64,000 nucleotides of DNA, taken from positions 62,001-126,000 of the forward strand of contig NZ_CP054842.1 of assembly GCF_013363755.1 (NCBI RefSeq), in the 5' to 3' direction. Position 1 is the stretch's first letter, and every line of letters starts with the position of its first letter. The notes beneath the pieces were generated by a model, which was given only the letters and a program-made list of their open reading frames with translations, ran no database searches and had not been told where the DNA came from. A program made the position numbers and the translations under genes. This DNA comes from Comamonas antarctica. GTDB taxonomy: Bacteria > Pseudomonadota > Gammaproteobacteria > Burkholderiales > Burkholderiaceae_C. Shown here piece after piece: positions 52,453-60,670 of this stretch.

Positions 52453-52779
52453 ATGGCCCTCAAACATTCCCATCCCCTAGAAGTCATCGATCTGCACGCC
52501 ATGGACCATTCGCAGGGCACGGCGGTCAGCAGCAGCCTGCTCAAGACGCCGCATCTCCAGTTGATGCGGGTAGTGCTGGCAGCAGGACAGTCGCTGCCAG
52601 AGCACCACGTGCCCGGCGAGATCACGGTCCAATGTCTGTCGGGCGAGGCGGATGTCGCGACACCATCGCGGACGTGCAGACTTGTGCCAGGCTGCTTGGT
52701 GATGCTGCCCGCCGCAGAACCCCACTGCGTGCAGGCCCATAGGGACACGGTGCTGCTAGTGACGATGCTGCATCACTGA
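52453..52779 (+). CDS. Small cupin-domain protein
   Basis: A 108-aa single cupin (LMRVVLAAGQSLPEHHVPGEITVQCLSGEADVATPSRTCRLVPGCLVMLPAAEPHCVQAHRDTVLLVTML). Histidines in LPEHHVPGEI and EPHCVQAH give the usual metal site. It is divergent from the NO-response operon and precedes the DUF305 fusion by 24 bp. Confidence 0.82.
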   Translation: MALKHSHPLEVIDLHAMDHSQGTAVSSSLLKTPHLQLMRVVLAAGQSLPEHHVPGEITVQCLSGEADVATPSRTCRLVPGCLVMLPAAEPHCVQAHRDTVLLVTMLHH

Positions 52780-52803
52780 AATTTTTTCAGAAAGAAGACC
52801 GAT

Positions 52804-54291
52804 ATGAAAAAGAACGCTCTCGATGAGCTTGACGGCACAGCACTCCGACCGCGTCAGATGCTGCTGCGCTTCGCGGTCTTGGGCTGCGCCGGCGTGGCTT
52901 CGACCGCCCACGCGCATGTGAAATGGTTTGCGCCCTACATCGTGGGCGCGCCACCGCAGCCGTTGAGCGCAACGCTCACCAATCAGTGGTTCTGGATCGG
53001 CATCGCACTGGTGCTGATGTTCTTCCTGGCCACCCGGGCCGTCGAGAAGATGTCCGTCGGACAAAGCATCCTCGCCGGCATGGACAAGGTGATGAATCCG
53101 CTGTGGATGCGCCTGGACGATTTCGTGCGGGTGGTCATCGCGGCCTTCTTCGTCGCGATCTTCGCGGTCGGCGGGGTCTATCTGACGCCAGATCTGAAGA
53201 CACCAAACGAGTGGGTGTCGTGGATGCAATTGCTGATTGCCGCCTGCGTCTTCTCGCGCCGGACGATGCCGCTGGCGGCTGCCGGCATCATCGTGCTGTG
53301 GGTGCTGGCGTTGACCGAGTACGACCTGTTCCACCTGCTGGACTATCTGGCACTCGGTGTCTCGGTCGCGGGCTACCTGGTGCTTGAATCGTCGAAAAAA
53401 CCGCAGTGGCGCAAGTACCGCTTTGAAGTGCTGCGCTGGGGCGTGGCCATCGCCCTGATGTGGTCGAGCCTGGAGAAGTTCGCGTATCCGGACTGGTTTT
53501 ACCCGCTGGTCGAAGAAAAGCCGTTTCTCACCTTTGGCATGCCGCGCGACATGTTCATCCCGATGGCCGGAGTCGCAGAGTTCACGATGGGCTTCGGCCT
53601 GCTCTGGACAGCGCTGGTCCGGCGCCTGTCGGCGATCACGCTGTTCGTGATCTTCAATGCAGCGGTCTATCCGTTCGGGCGCATCGACATGGTGGGCCAT
53701 GCCCTGATCATGGCCATCATCGTGGCCATTGCCGCAGACCCGACGCCTCAGGTGCGCTTCGCCATTCGGCGTTCGGTCTGGACGATTCCGGCTATGCTCA
53801 GTGCGGCGTTGCTTGTCTTTGCAAGCGGCTACTGGGGCCTGCATCTGGCGTTGTACGGCCCGAGCGGTGAAGCAAACGCGCCCACCGCAGAGATGGCGAC
53901 CCACACGTACAGTGCCGAACATCCGCATGGGCCGCAGGTCATCGGCCAAGCAACCGCGCCTCCCGCCCCTTCTGGTGCTCACGGGCTTGGGCATACAGCG
54001 CCGCCTGCAAGCGCATCGGGTGGCTCGGCGCGCGAGGCCTACGAAGCCAGCATGGCCAGAATGCACCGCCCGATGCAGGTGGGGATCCGGCACCCCGATC
54101 CCGACGTGGCGTTCGTGCTCGGCATGATCCCGCATCACCAGGGTGCAATCGACATGGCGCAGATCCAGTTGCAGTACGGACAGGACCCCGTAAACCGCAA
54201 GCTGGCGCAGGAGATCATCGCCGCGCAGCGGCATGAGATCCAGGAGATGAAGGCTTGGCTGGCAGCAAGGGGCATCCCGCAACCGAACTGA
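52804..54291 (+). CDS. Multi-pass membrane protein fused to a C-terminal DUF305 domain
   Basis: 495 aa. An N-terminal signal-like helix (LLRFAVLGCAGVASTAHAHVKWF) and about eight to ten membrane segments (residues about 55-355) form a DoxX-like region (SLEKFAYPDWFYPLVEEKPFLTFG). A Pro/Ala/His-rich linker leads to DUF305 (about 415-495: DPDVAFVLGMIPHHQGAIDMAQIQLQYG). DUF305 proteins are ferritin-like helical proteins with histidine/methionine motifs, several linked to copper binding. A free DUF305 protein is encoded at 59167. Confidence 0.8.
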   Translation: MKKNALDELDGTALRPRQMLLRFAVLGCAGVASTAHAHVKWFAPYIVGAPPQPLSATLTNQWFWIGIALVLMFFLATRAVEKMSVGQSILAGMDKVMNPLWMRLDDFVRVVIAAFFVAIFAVGGVYLTPDLKTPNEWVSWMQLLIAACVFSRRTMPLAAAGIIVLWVLALTEYDLFHLLDYLALGVSVAGYLVLESSKKPQWRKYRFEVLRWGVAIALMWSSLEKFAYPDWFYPLVEEKPFLTFGMPRDMFIPMAGVAEFTMGFGLLWTALVRRLSAITLFVIFNAAVYPFGRIDMVGHALIMAIIVAIAADPTPQVRFAIRRSVWTIPAMLSAALLVFASGYWGLHLALYGPSGEANAPTAEMATHTYSAEHPHGPQVIGQATAPPAPSGAHGLGHTAPPASASGGSAREAYEASMARMHRPMQVGIRHPDPDVAFVLGMIPHHQGAIDMAQIQLQYGQDPVNRKLAQEIIAAQRHEIQEMKAWLAARGIPQPN

Positions 54292-54361
54292 CACACCCGT
54301 CGCAGCAATTGCATCCGATGGCTGCCTGCACTTAGGCACTGCGAAACGGGCGGGAACCCAC

Positions 54362-54936
54362 GTGTGCCTGGCCTGCATAGCTGATCAGAGCTTCATCATT
54401 CATCGAAGGTGCGCGGGCGACAACGGCGACAGTGGCACACAGCGGTTGCGCCCGCATTCGTTTCTTTGCCAATGCCAACGGCCCCCCATTCCTGCAGTGC
54501 TCTCTGACAAGCTGGCTGCATCTGCAGGCGAACAATTCCGGCCCGAGATTGACCTGCAGATTCAACGCGGCGACTGGCTGGTACGCCTGCAGTGCCCTTT
54601 GCCGCAATGCGGGGCGCTCCTGCACGAGCTGCGATGATCCGCATCGACGTCGCCTGGCGGGCCACAGCCCCGCCGGACATGCCTACCGGCATCGACACAG
54701 CCCTGGGCCGGGTGCTCACCATGTTCGGTTCCGCCCATCCTCACCCTGCCTATCTGTTCGTGAACAAGCGCGCCAACCAGATCCAGGTGCTGATGCACGA
54801 CGGCATAGGCATGTGGTTGGCCGCTCGGCGTCTGCATCAAGGCAAGTTCGTTTGGCCGACACCTGGCAATGAACAAAGGCCGCTGGAGTCTGCTCAGCTT
54901 GATCCCCTCAGGTGTTGGACCGTAAGCACGCGGTGA
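54362..54936 (+). pseudogene. IS66 remnant: tnpA tail and frameshifted tnpB
   Basis: 54541-54637 encode the tnpA C-terminus ([30 protein letters not shown]); upstream text is frame-disturbed. tnpB starts at 54634 (MIRIDVAWRATAPPDMPTGIDTALGRVLTMFG) and is normal to ESAQLDPL. There a one-base change shifts the frame and the last residues are wrong (RCWTVSTR). tnpC is absent in this orientation. It is a different copy from the element on the minus strand that begins at 54961. Confidence 0.8.
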
Positions 54937-54960
54937 TCCCGTCTTGACCACCAACGTCAG

Positions 54961-55201
54961 TTACGGCTGGGCACCTTGCCAACGATGCGGCAGCAATTCT
55001 TCCACCCGCCTGGCCCTGTGCGTGGGCAGCCGCGTGAGCACATCCTTGAGGTAGGCATAGGGGTCATGCCCGTTCATACGGGCCGACTGAACCAGGCTCA
55101 TTACCGCCGCCGCCCGCTGGCCCGCGCGCAGGCTGCCGGCGAATAACCAGTTGGCTCTGCCAATGGCAACCGGCCGGATCTGGTTCTCGATCCAGTTGTT
55201 A
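54961..55201 (-). pseudogene. tnpC: IS66 tnpC, C-terminal part (cut off by IS110)
   Basis: Encodes NNWIENQIRPVAIGRANWLFAGSLRAGQRAAAVMSLVQSARMNGHDPYAYLKDVLTRLPTHRARRVEELLPHRW and a stop. It belongs to the tnpC fragment at 56695-57968. Upstream codons of the apparent open frame come from the IS110 left end. Confidence 0.92.
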
Positions 55202-55447
55202 CCAGGCATGCTATTCGTGCGCACCCTCCGGCGCGCACGTTTTGCCATCAAGGTATATCGTGTTCGCACCGGGATAGGGGCGTCGGAAGCATGTCATAGC
55301 GGGCAGGCCGAAGATAGACAATGAGCCGCGAGCTCGGGTTGTTAACTGGCCGCCCCTTCGACTCGCCCGGTTGCGCTGCGAGCGCGAATCCGTAGTTGTC
55401 GTGTTGCCCGTGAGCTTCCGTCGTGTTCTCAATGATGGAGGTGTGTC
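55202..55447 (+). ncRNA. Candidate IS110 bridge RNA
   Basis: IS110 elements encode a bridge RNA in the non-coding end beside the recombinase gene. Here GTTGTTA at 55338-55344 equals the left target flank plus core (55195-55201), the position of a left target guide. ATCCGTA at 55388-55394 equals the element's right end plus core (56688-56694), the position of a left donor guide. Order (target guide before donor guide) is as in IS621. Stem-forming segments are present (e.g. GTGCGC/GCGCAC near 55215-55236). Right-hand guides were not identified with confidence. Confidence 0.6.
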
Positions 55448-56671
55448 ATGAAGATAATCGGACTCGATATTCATCGCACTTTTGCCCAGGTTGCAATCCT
55501 CGAGGACGGCGTGGTCAAGGACCATGGTCGATTTCTCATGGATCGCGATGCCGTACTCGCATTCGCCCAAAAGGCGCTCAACAAGGATGATGACGTCGTC
55601 CTGGAAGCAACTGGAAATACTGCAACCGTCGTTCGTTTGCTGCAGCCCTTCGTGCATCGGGTCGTGATCGCAAACCCGCTGCAAGTTCGTGCAATCGCCT
55701 GGGCCAAGGTCAAGACAGACAAAATCGATGCAGCCACTCTCGCTCGCCTGCATGCTGCTCGCTTCCTGCCCGAGGTTTGGATGCCGACCGAGGAGGTCGA
55801 GCTACAGCGCAGATTGGTTGCAGAACGAACGCAATTGGTTTCCCAGATGACACGGCTGAAGAACCGCATCCAGTCGATTCTTCACGCAAATCTGCTCCCT
55901 CGAGAGACCGGACGGGTATACGGGGCCAAGGGCCGAGATCGATTGATGTCGCTACCGATCCCTCCCGATCAAATGCGGACGGCCTTGCGGCATCATGACG
56001 AACTGCAACGGCTCGGTGGCGAGTTGGCCTTGGCAGATCGAGCACTTGCGAAGAAAGCACTGGATGACCCCAACGTCCGGCGCCTTATGACCATCAATGG
56101 TGTGAACGCGGTGGTGGCGACAAGTGTCTTGGCTGCAGTCGGTGATATCACACGATTTTCCAGTCCCCAAAAGCTGGTGAGCTACCTGGGACTCAATCCT
56201 TCAGTTCATCAATCGGGAGACCATCCGGCATTCCATGGACACATCACCCATCAAGGACGTGGCCATGCCCGGGGGATGCTTGTTGAAGCAGCGTGGACTC
56301 TGGCAGCAAGTCCAGGACCACTCAGCGCGTTCTTTCACCGCATCGGCGCCAAACGTGGACGGCAGGTGGCGGCTGTTGCGACCGCCCGAAAATTGGCGGT
56401 GCTTATCTGGCACATGCTCTCCAAAGGGCAGGACTATGAATGGGCGAGACCTGCATTGCTGCAATTCAAGATCCGAGCGCTTGAGCTGACAGCAGGGCAC
56501 GAGTCCCGCCGCGGCGGCAAGAAACCCGGTCCAGCACGCGACTACAGTCTAAAGGCCGTGCGCGACCAAGAACGAGCCTGGATTCTTGGTGTCGAGCAAG
56601 AGTACAAATACTTCGTCGCACATTGGAAAGAGAAACCACCAAAGTCGACTCCTCAGCGAGGACATCATTGA
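55448..56671 (+). CDS. IS110-family recombinase (DEDD type)
   Basis: A 407-aa recombinase. RuvC-like acidic residues D7 (GLDIHRTF), E53 (VVLEATGN), D91 and D94 (KTDKIDAATLA). C-terminal Tnp20 domain with TINGVNAVVATSVLAAVGDITRFSSPQKLVSYLGLNPSVHQSG, where the SG may hold the catalytic serine, and HQGRGHARGMLVEAAW. Intact and preceded by GGAGG ribosome site. Probably guided by the RNA from the left end. Confidence 0.93.
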   Translation: MKIIGLDIHRTFAQVAILEDGVVKDHGRFLMDRDAVLAFAQKALNKDDDVVLEATGNTATVVRLLQPFVHRVVIANPLQVRAIAWAKVKTDKIDAATLARLHAARFLPEVWMPTEEVELQRRLVAERTQLVSQMTRLKNRIQSILHANLLPRETGRVYGAKGRDRLMSLPIPPDQMRTALRHHDELQRLGGELALADRALAKKALDDPNVRRLMTINGVNAVVATSVLAAVGDITRFSSPQKLVSYLGLNPSVHQSGDHPAFHGHITHQGRGHARGMLVEAAWTLAASPGPLSAFFHRIGAKRGRQVAAVATARKLAVLIWHMLSKGQDYEWARPALLQFKIRALELTAGHESRRGGKKPGPARDYSLKAVRDQERAWILGVEQEYKYFVAHWKEKPPKSTPQRGHH

Positions 56672-56694
56672 TTTGCTTGTCAAATACATCCGTA

Positions 56695-57968
56695 TCCACG
56701 GGCAGTTGCCCGTCATCGACGAAGCGCGTCAGCGCTGTCCAGCGCCTGAGGCTGTAATCCAGTGCCCTGGCCGTCGCCGAGCTGTCCGGCAGCTTCTGCC
56801 GCTGCAATGTCATCCACTCGTGCAGCGCATCGAGCACCGGCTTGCTGTGCTGTTGGCGAATCGTCTGGCGCTGATCGGCATTGAGCTCCTTGACCTCGCG
56901 CTCGATGTCGTAAACCTTGGCGAACTGCTCCAGCGCGAACCCGGCGATCTGGCTTTTGTGGGCCGCATGCAGGTCAAAGAATTTGCGCCGCGCATGCGCC
57001 AGGCAGCCGACCTCGGTCACGCCACTGGCGATCAGGGCCTTGTAGCCAGCGAAGTCGTCGCAGGTCAGCGCCCCTTTCCAGTCGCCCAGGAAGTTGCGGG
57101 CGTGCTCGCCGGCCCTGGACTCGCAGAAGTCGTACACCACGGCCTTGATGTCTTCGAAGGCGCCTGGGGCGTAGGCCCACAGGTAAGCGCGGTGCGTCGT
57201 TCCCTTGCCGGGTTTGAGCATCTGCACCGGAGTCTCGTCGGCGTGCAGCACGCGGTGGCTGAGTATCTCGGCCTTGAGCGCATCGACCAGCGGCTGTAGC
57301 CGCACCCCGCAGGTGCCCACCCACTGCGCCAGAGTCGAGCGGGGGATGGCCAGGCCGGCACGAGCAAAGATAGTTTCCTGGCGGTACAGGGGCAGGTGAT
57401 CAGCGTACTTGGCCACCAGTACCTGGGCCAGCAGGCCGGCGGTCGGGATGCCTTTGTCGATCACGTGCGCTTCGACTGGCGTCTGGGTGATGGTTTCGCA
57501 CTTCGTGCAGGCCCACTTGCCGCGGATGTGACGCTCCACCGTGAACACCCCGGGCACATAGTCGAGTTTCTCTGCGACGTCTTCGCCGATGCGCTTCATC
57601 GCACAGCCACAGGCGCAGGTGGTCGACTCGGGTTCATGGCGGATCTCGCGGCGCGGCAGGTGGACTGGCAGCGGCTGGCGTTTGGGCTGCTGTTTGACCT
57701 CGGGGGCAGCCGCTGGCGGCTGGAGTTGCTCGATCTCGATGGCGACGGCCGCCAGGTCGGCCTCGATCTCGTCTTCGAGCAGGCTGCGCTGCTCGGCGTT
57801 GAAGCGCTCGGACTGGGCGGCGAACTTCATGCGCTTGAGCAGCGCGTTCTCATGGGTGAGTTTGGCGTTGAGTGCCTGGCTGTGGCGCAGCTCGGTGAGC
57901 AGGCGCGTGGTCATCGCGCGCAACTGCTCGGCGCTCAGATCATCCAGGGATTGCGGCCGCATCAACAT
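56695..57968 (-). pseudogene. tnpC: IS66 tnpC, N-terminal part (cut off by IS110)
   Basis: From MLMRPQSLDDLSAEQLRAMTTRLL through the zinc-finger region (CACGCAMKRIGEDVAEKLDYVPGVF) and HADETPVQM to FVDDGQLPVD, where IS110 sequence begins (reading on as TDVFDKQ...). No other lesion; the split is the only reason it is inactive. Confidence 0.93.
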
Positions 57969-58033
57969 GGCAGGCAGTGTGCCAAGGAAGGCCCAGCGCT
58001 GTCATGCGCAGATCCACGGATTGCACGCCGGCT

Positions 58034-58366
58034 TCAGACCACGGTGATGATGCCAGCGTCTCCCATACGTTGCCACGGCAGGCCCAGTACCAGGGCATCG
58101 AGCTGGGTGCGCTCCAGCTGCCAATGGCCATCGACGGGCGCAGGCCAGACGAACTTACCCTGGTGCAGGCGCCGGGCCGCCAGCCAGATGCCAATACCGT
58201 CGTGCACCAGCACTTTCATGCGGTTGGCGCGCTTGTTGGCGAACAGATAGGCATGGTGGGGGTGAGCAGCACCGAACACGGCGACCACGCGGGCCAGCGC
58301 AGTATCGGTGCCAGCGCGCATGTCCAGCGGGGCCGTGGCCAGCCAGGCGGCATCGATGCGGATCAT
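58034..58366 (-). CDS. tnpB: IS66 accessory protein TnpB
   Basis: A 110-aa protein ([75 protein letters not shown]). Intact, unlike the copies at 13004 and 54634, which makes it the reference for their mutations. The start overlaps the tnpA stop. Confidence 0.88.
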   Translation of the reverse strand: MIRIDAAWLATAPLDMRAGTDTALARVVAVFGAAHPHHAYLFANKRANRMKVLVHDGIGIWLAARRLHQGKFVWPAPVDGHWQLERTQLDALVLGLPWQRMGDAGIITVV

Positions 58367-58758
58367 CGCAAGAGCTCGCGAAGGAATGCCCCGCATTGCG
58401 ACAGCGGGCATTGCAAGCGCACCAGCAATTCGCCGCGCTGGATCTGCAGATGAACCTCCCGTAGAGGTGCCTCCTCAGCAGGCGCAGGCAACTGGGCAGG
58501 CAACGCGTTGAGCGCTGGACTGCATGGGGCAGTGGCTATCGGCAACGACACGAACGTGGGCGCAGTCGCTACTTGCCGCTCTCGCTGTTCACGGACCCAG
58601 CGGTGCACCATGTTCGAGTGCAGGCCGTGCGCCAGGGCCACGCCGCCTACGCTGGCGCCAGGCTGGGCGCAGCGGTCCAGCACCTCTGCCTTGAATTGCT
58701 TGCTGTACTCACGCCGCCGTGGGCGGTCTTGATTCAAAGAATTTTCCATCGTCTCCAC
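58363..58758 (-). CDS. tnpA: IS66 accessory protein TnpA
   Basis: A 131-aa helix-turn-helix protein ([44 protein letters not shown]). C-terminal [30 protein letters not shown] matches the tail at 54541. GTG 58758 and ATG 58749 are both possible starts, inside a hairpin. Confidence 0.85.
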   Translation of the reverse strand: METMENSLNQDRPRRREYSKQFKAEVLDRCAQPGASVGGVALAHGLHSNMVHRWVREQRERQVATAPTFVSLPIATAPCSPALNALPAQLPAPAEEAPLREVHLQIQRGELLVRLQCPLSQCGAFLRELLR

Positions 58759-58782
58759 GATCCTCCAATCGTGGGCACGATG
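58747..58782 (-). promoter_or_regulatory. Hairpin over the tnpA start codon of IS66 copy 2
   Basis: Arms 58747-58761 and 58768-58782 (ATCGTGGGCACGATG) pair at 13 of 15 positions. The start codons GTG and ATG are in the 3' arm of the minus-strand RNA, as in copy 1. Confidence 0.55.
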
Positions 58783-58841
58783 CCCGCTTCAAGCGGTGCA
58801 TTCAAGATGGGATCGCCAGCTGCATACATATGACTGTATTT

Positions 58842-59117
58842 ATGACCAACATGAAGTCTGAGAGTGCATCGGCGGTGGTCGGGCCAGAGCGGCGTCGGCG
58901 CTGGTCACTGCAAGACAAGCTGCAGATGGTCCGCGAAAGCTACGAGCCAGGTAACTCTGTTTCCATGGTTGCCCGGCGCCACGAAGTGAACCCGAATCAG
59001 CTATTCCAGTGGCGCAAGCTGCACCAGGCGGGCGCCCTGTCTACCGTGTCCGCAGGCGAGGCAGTAGTTCCCGCATCCGAGCTTGCGAAGGCGCTCCAGC
59101 TGCTGAATCCAGGTTGA
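58842..59117 (+). pseudogene. IS2-type OrfA, truncated
   Basis: MTNMKSESASAVVGPERRRRWSLQDKLQMVRESYEPGNSVSMVARRHEVNPNQLFQWRKLHQAGALSTVSAGEAVVPASELAKALQ is the IS2 OrfA pattern. It ends early (LLNPG and stop) before the leucine-zipper tail. It may be the partner of an OrfB like that at 1-702, but none is adjacent. Confidence 0.8.
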
Positions 59118-59166
59118 TCAATGAGCGCCCAGCATAACGGCGCTCCCCAGAACTGCAGGGATGGTG

Positions 59167-59589
59167 TCAACGGGTCTTAGCAGAACCTGAAGCCGCCTTG
59201 CTGTTGCGAGCTAGGAACGCATCTAGCACAGCGATTTCCTTTTTCTGCGCCGAAATGATGTCCTTTGCCATCTTCAGCATTTGCGGATCTTTGCCATCGC
59301 GCAATAGGCTCTTGGCCATGTCGATTGCGCCTTGGTGGTGAATGCGCATCATCTGCGCGAAATCCACATCGGCATTGCCCGTCATCGGCACAGCGGCCAT
59401 TTTCTCGTTGTTCTCCTTCATCATGGACTGCATGTTCATCTTTGCATCTGATGCTGAGTGATCCATCCCGGCTGTCTTGGAACCTGAGGATGGCCCTGAC
59501 TGGGCATGGAGCGCAAAAGGTGCAGCAACCGCGGCCACAAGAAGTGCTGCAGCGACCGAGTGCTTCTGGATCAGGAATGGTTTTTTCAT
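59167..59589 (-). CDS. Periplasmic DUF305 protein
   Basis: A 140-aa exported protein with signal peptide (MKKPFLIQKHSVAAALLVAAVAAPFALHAQ). The Met/His-rich segment (GMDHSASDAKMNMQSMMKENNEKM) is followed by DUF305 (ADVDFAQMMRIHHQGAIDMAKSLLRDGKDPQMLKMAKDIISAQKKEI). Its place beside a Cu-binding protein and cusA suggests copper binding in the periplasm. Confidence 0.85.
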   Translation of the reverse strand: MKKPFLIQKHSVAAALLVAAVAAPFALHAQSGPSSGSKTAGMDHSASDAKMNMQSMMKENNEKMAAVPMTGNADVDFAQMMRIHHQGAIDMAKSLLRDGKDPQMLKMAKDIISAQKKEIAVLDAFLARNSKAASGSAKTR

Positions 59590-59616
59590 GGAGTTCTCCT
59601 GTTGTTCACGGGACGC

Positions 59617-59958
59617 TCAATGGGCCGATGTCATGGCGGCGCACTCATCGGCGCATTGGTAGCAAGCTTCGGCGCAGGCCTTGCAATGCTGCGCGTCATG
59701 CTTGGCGCATTCATCGCCGCACGCCCTGCAGATCTTGGCGCACAGGGCGCAGATGGCCTGCGCGTGTTCGCTGTTGCGGGCCATCGCGTTGACGGCCAGG
59801 CTACACATAGCCGCGCAATCCACATCAAGTGCGATGCAACGCGCCATCATCTTGACGTCAACTTCCCGGAGACATGCGGCAAAGCATTGATTGCAGGCCG
59901 TGGCGCAAGCAATGCAGGCTTGAATACAGGTTTGGTTAGGTGTTTCGTTAAGCTCCAT
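59617..59958 (-). CDS. Cysteine-rich four-helix copper-binding protein
   Basis: A 113-aa protein full of CxxxC pairs (TCIQACIACATACNQCFAACLREVD, CAAMCSLAVNAMA, CALCAKICRACGDECAKHDAQHCKACAEACYQCADECA). This matches the DUF326 / Csp copper-storage family, whose cysteines line a four-helix bundle and bind many Cu(I) ions. Start ATG 59958 has ribosome site AAGGAG. No Tat signal, so the cytosolic form. Lies in a copper cluster. Confidence 0.88.
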   Translation of the reverse strand: MELNETPNQTCIQACIACATACNQCFAACLREVDVKMMARCIALDVDCAAMCSLAVNAMARNSEHAQAICALCAKICRACGDECAKHDAQHCKACAEACYQCADECAAMTSAH

Positions 59959-60549
59959 ATGAAGCTCCTTAGGTAGTTGGAGGGAGTGCTGATAGAACAA
60001 AAATCCTGCGCTTTCGCATTGCGAGGAAAGGCCATCTTCCGTGCCTGCACGCGGTATGCACTGTAGGCAAGCACCGACGATTGACCACTCGACGGCGCAT
60101 ATTGCACAGGTAAGGTGTCGAGCATTACGCAGAGATTTCAGAACCGTAATCGCAAGGTCACCTTTAGGTCTGGCATGGCTTCTAGACTTGATTCCTTGGC
60201 ACAAAACCTAAGGCTGCGATCTGCATGCCCTAGTCGAGCTCGCGTCTGATCACATCCCCCAACTGGCAAAGCTCAAGAAGGCCGACATGCCACACGACCC
60301 CAACGGTTGAAAGCTGCCGTGTTCACTTGGTTTAAACGTTGACGGCATCACTGTGGTTCGCAATGCCTTCGGCGCTGGCCCATTCCAGCACTGGGACGAT
60401 AGCGCTTCGGGTTGAGAACCCTGCGCCATCACATGACGCCGTGCTGCCTCGAAGGCCCGCCATCGCGCAGAACCAAGCCATATCGGGCTATGGACAAGGA
60501 AGTCGTCATCGCCCATGTCAGGCCGAATGATATTGCCCCCGTATTCCCG
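59959..60549. other. Intergenic region, no supported gene; IS2-type end at its right
   Basis: Holds the promoter of the copper-protein gene (not assigned precisely). Minus-strand text upstream of ATG 59958 is open but repetitive in no family I know. Bases 60250-60530 contain protein-like scraps on both strands without start or homologue. The IS2-type terminus is at 60530-60571. Confidence 0.4.
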
Positions 60550-60670
60550 GCCCCGCCCTATTCGCGATAAACGCCGCTAGTCGCTTGCGAAGTGACCTGC
60601 TCCATGTCAGTTGTAGAAACGCGGCAAATGCAGTGAGTGCCAAGCCCCAAAGTGCAGCGAGTAATCTCAT
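60518..60670 (-). CDS. Small membrane protein coupled to cusA, tail replaced by IS sequence
   Basis: Starts [37 protein letters not shown] and ends [13 protein letters not shown]; 50 aa. The first 20 residues form one membrane helix followed by basic residues. The start overlaps the cusA stop (ATGA). The last ~17 residues are encoded by an IS2-type right end (60530-60571, the same sequence as 689-730), so the original C-terminus was cut off. Confidence 0.5.
   Translation of the reverse strand: MRLLAALWGLALTAFAAFLQLTWSRSLRKRLAAFIANRAGPGIRGQYHSA
60530..60571 (-). mobile_element. Solo right end of an IS2-type element
   Basis: Inverted copy of 689-730 with three differences. No transposase gene is attached. 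It interrupts the small frame after cusA. Confidence 0.75.

Larger units (their letters stand above)
55202..56694 (+). mobile_element. IS110-family element inserted in IS66 tnpC
   Basis: Borders are deduced by comparison with the intact tnpC at 11412-12938. The left junction GTTGTTA and the right junction ATCCGTA-TCCACGGG share the dinucleotide TA, which can be the core at which recombination occurred. There are no terminal inverted repeats, as usual for IS110. Contents: a 246-bp non-coding left end and one recombinase gene. Confidence 0.85.
54961..58782 (-). mobile_element. IS66 element (copy 2) interrupted by IS110
   Basis: Minus-strand tnpA (58758-58363), tnpB (58366-58034) and tnpC. tnpC is split: its N-terminal 425 codons are at 57968-56695 and its last 80 codons at 55201-54961, with an IS110 element in between. 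Removing 55202-56694 and keeping one TA restores V-D-N-N-W-I-E-N across the junction, as in copy 1. Confidence 0.88.

Noticed and set aside
55395..55415. TTGCCCGTG in the IS110 left end as a right target guide (complement of CACGGGCAA in tnpC).
   Set aside because: The match is displaced by about three bases from the core and lies after the donor guide, so the order is wrong; noted only as a coincidence.
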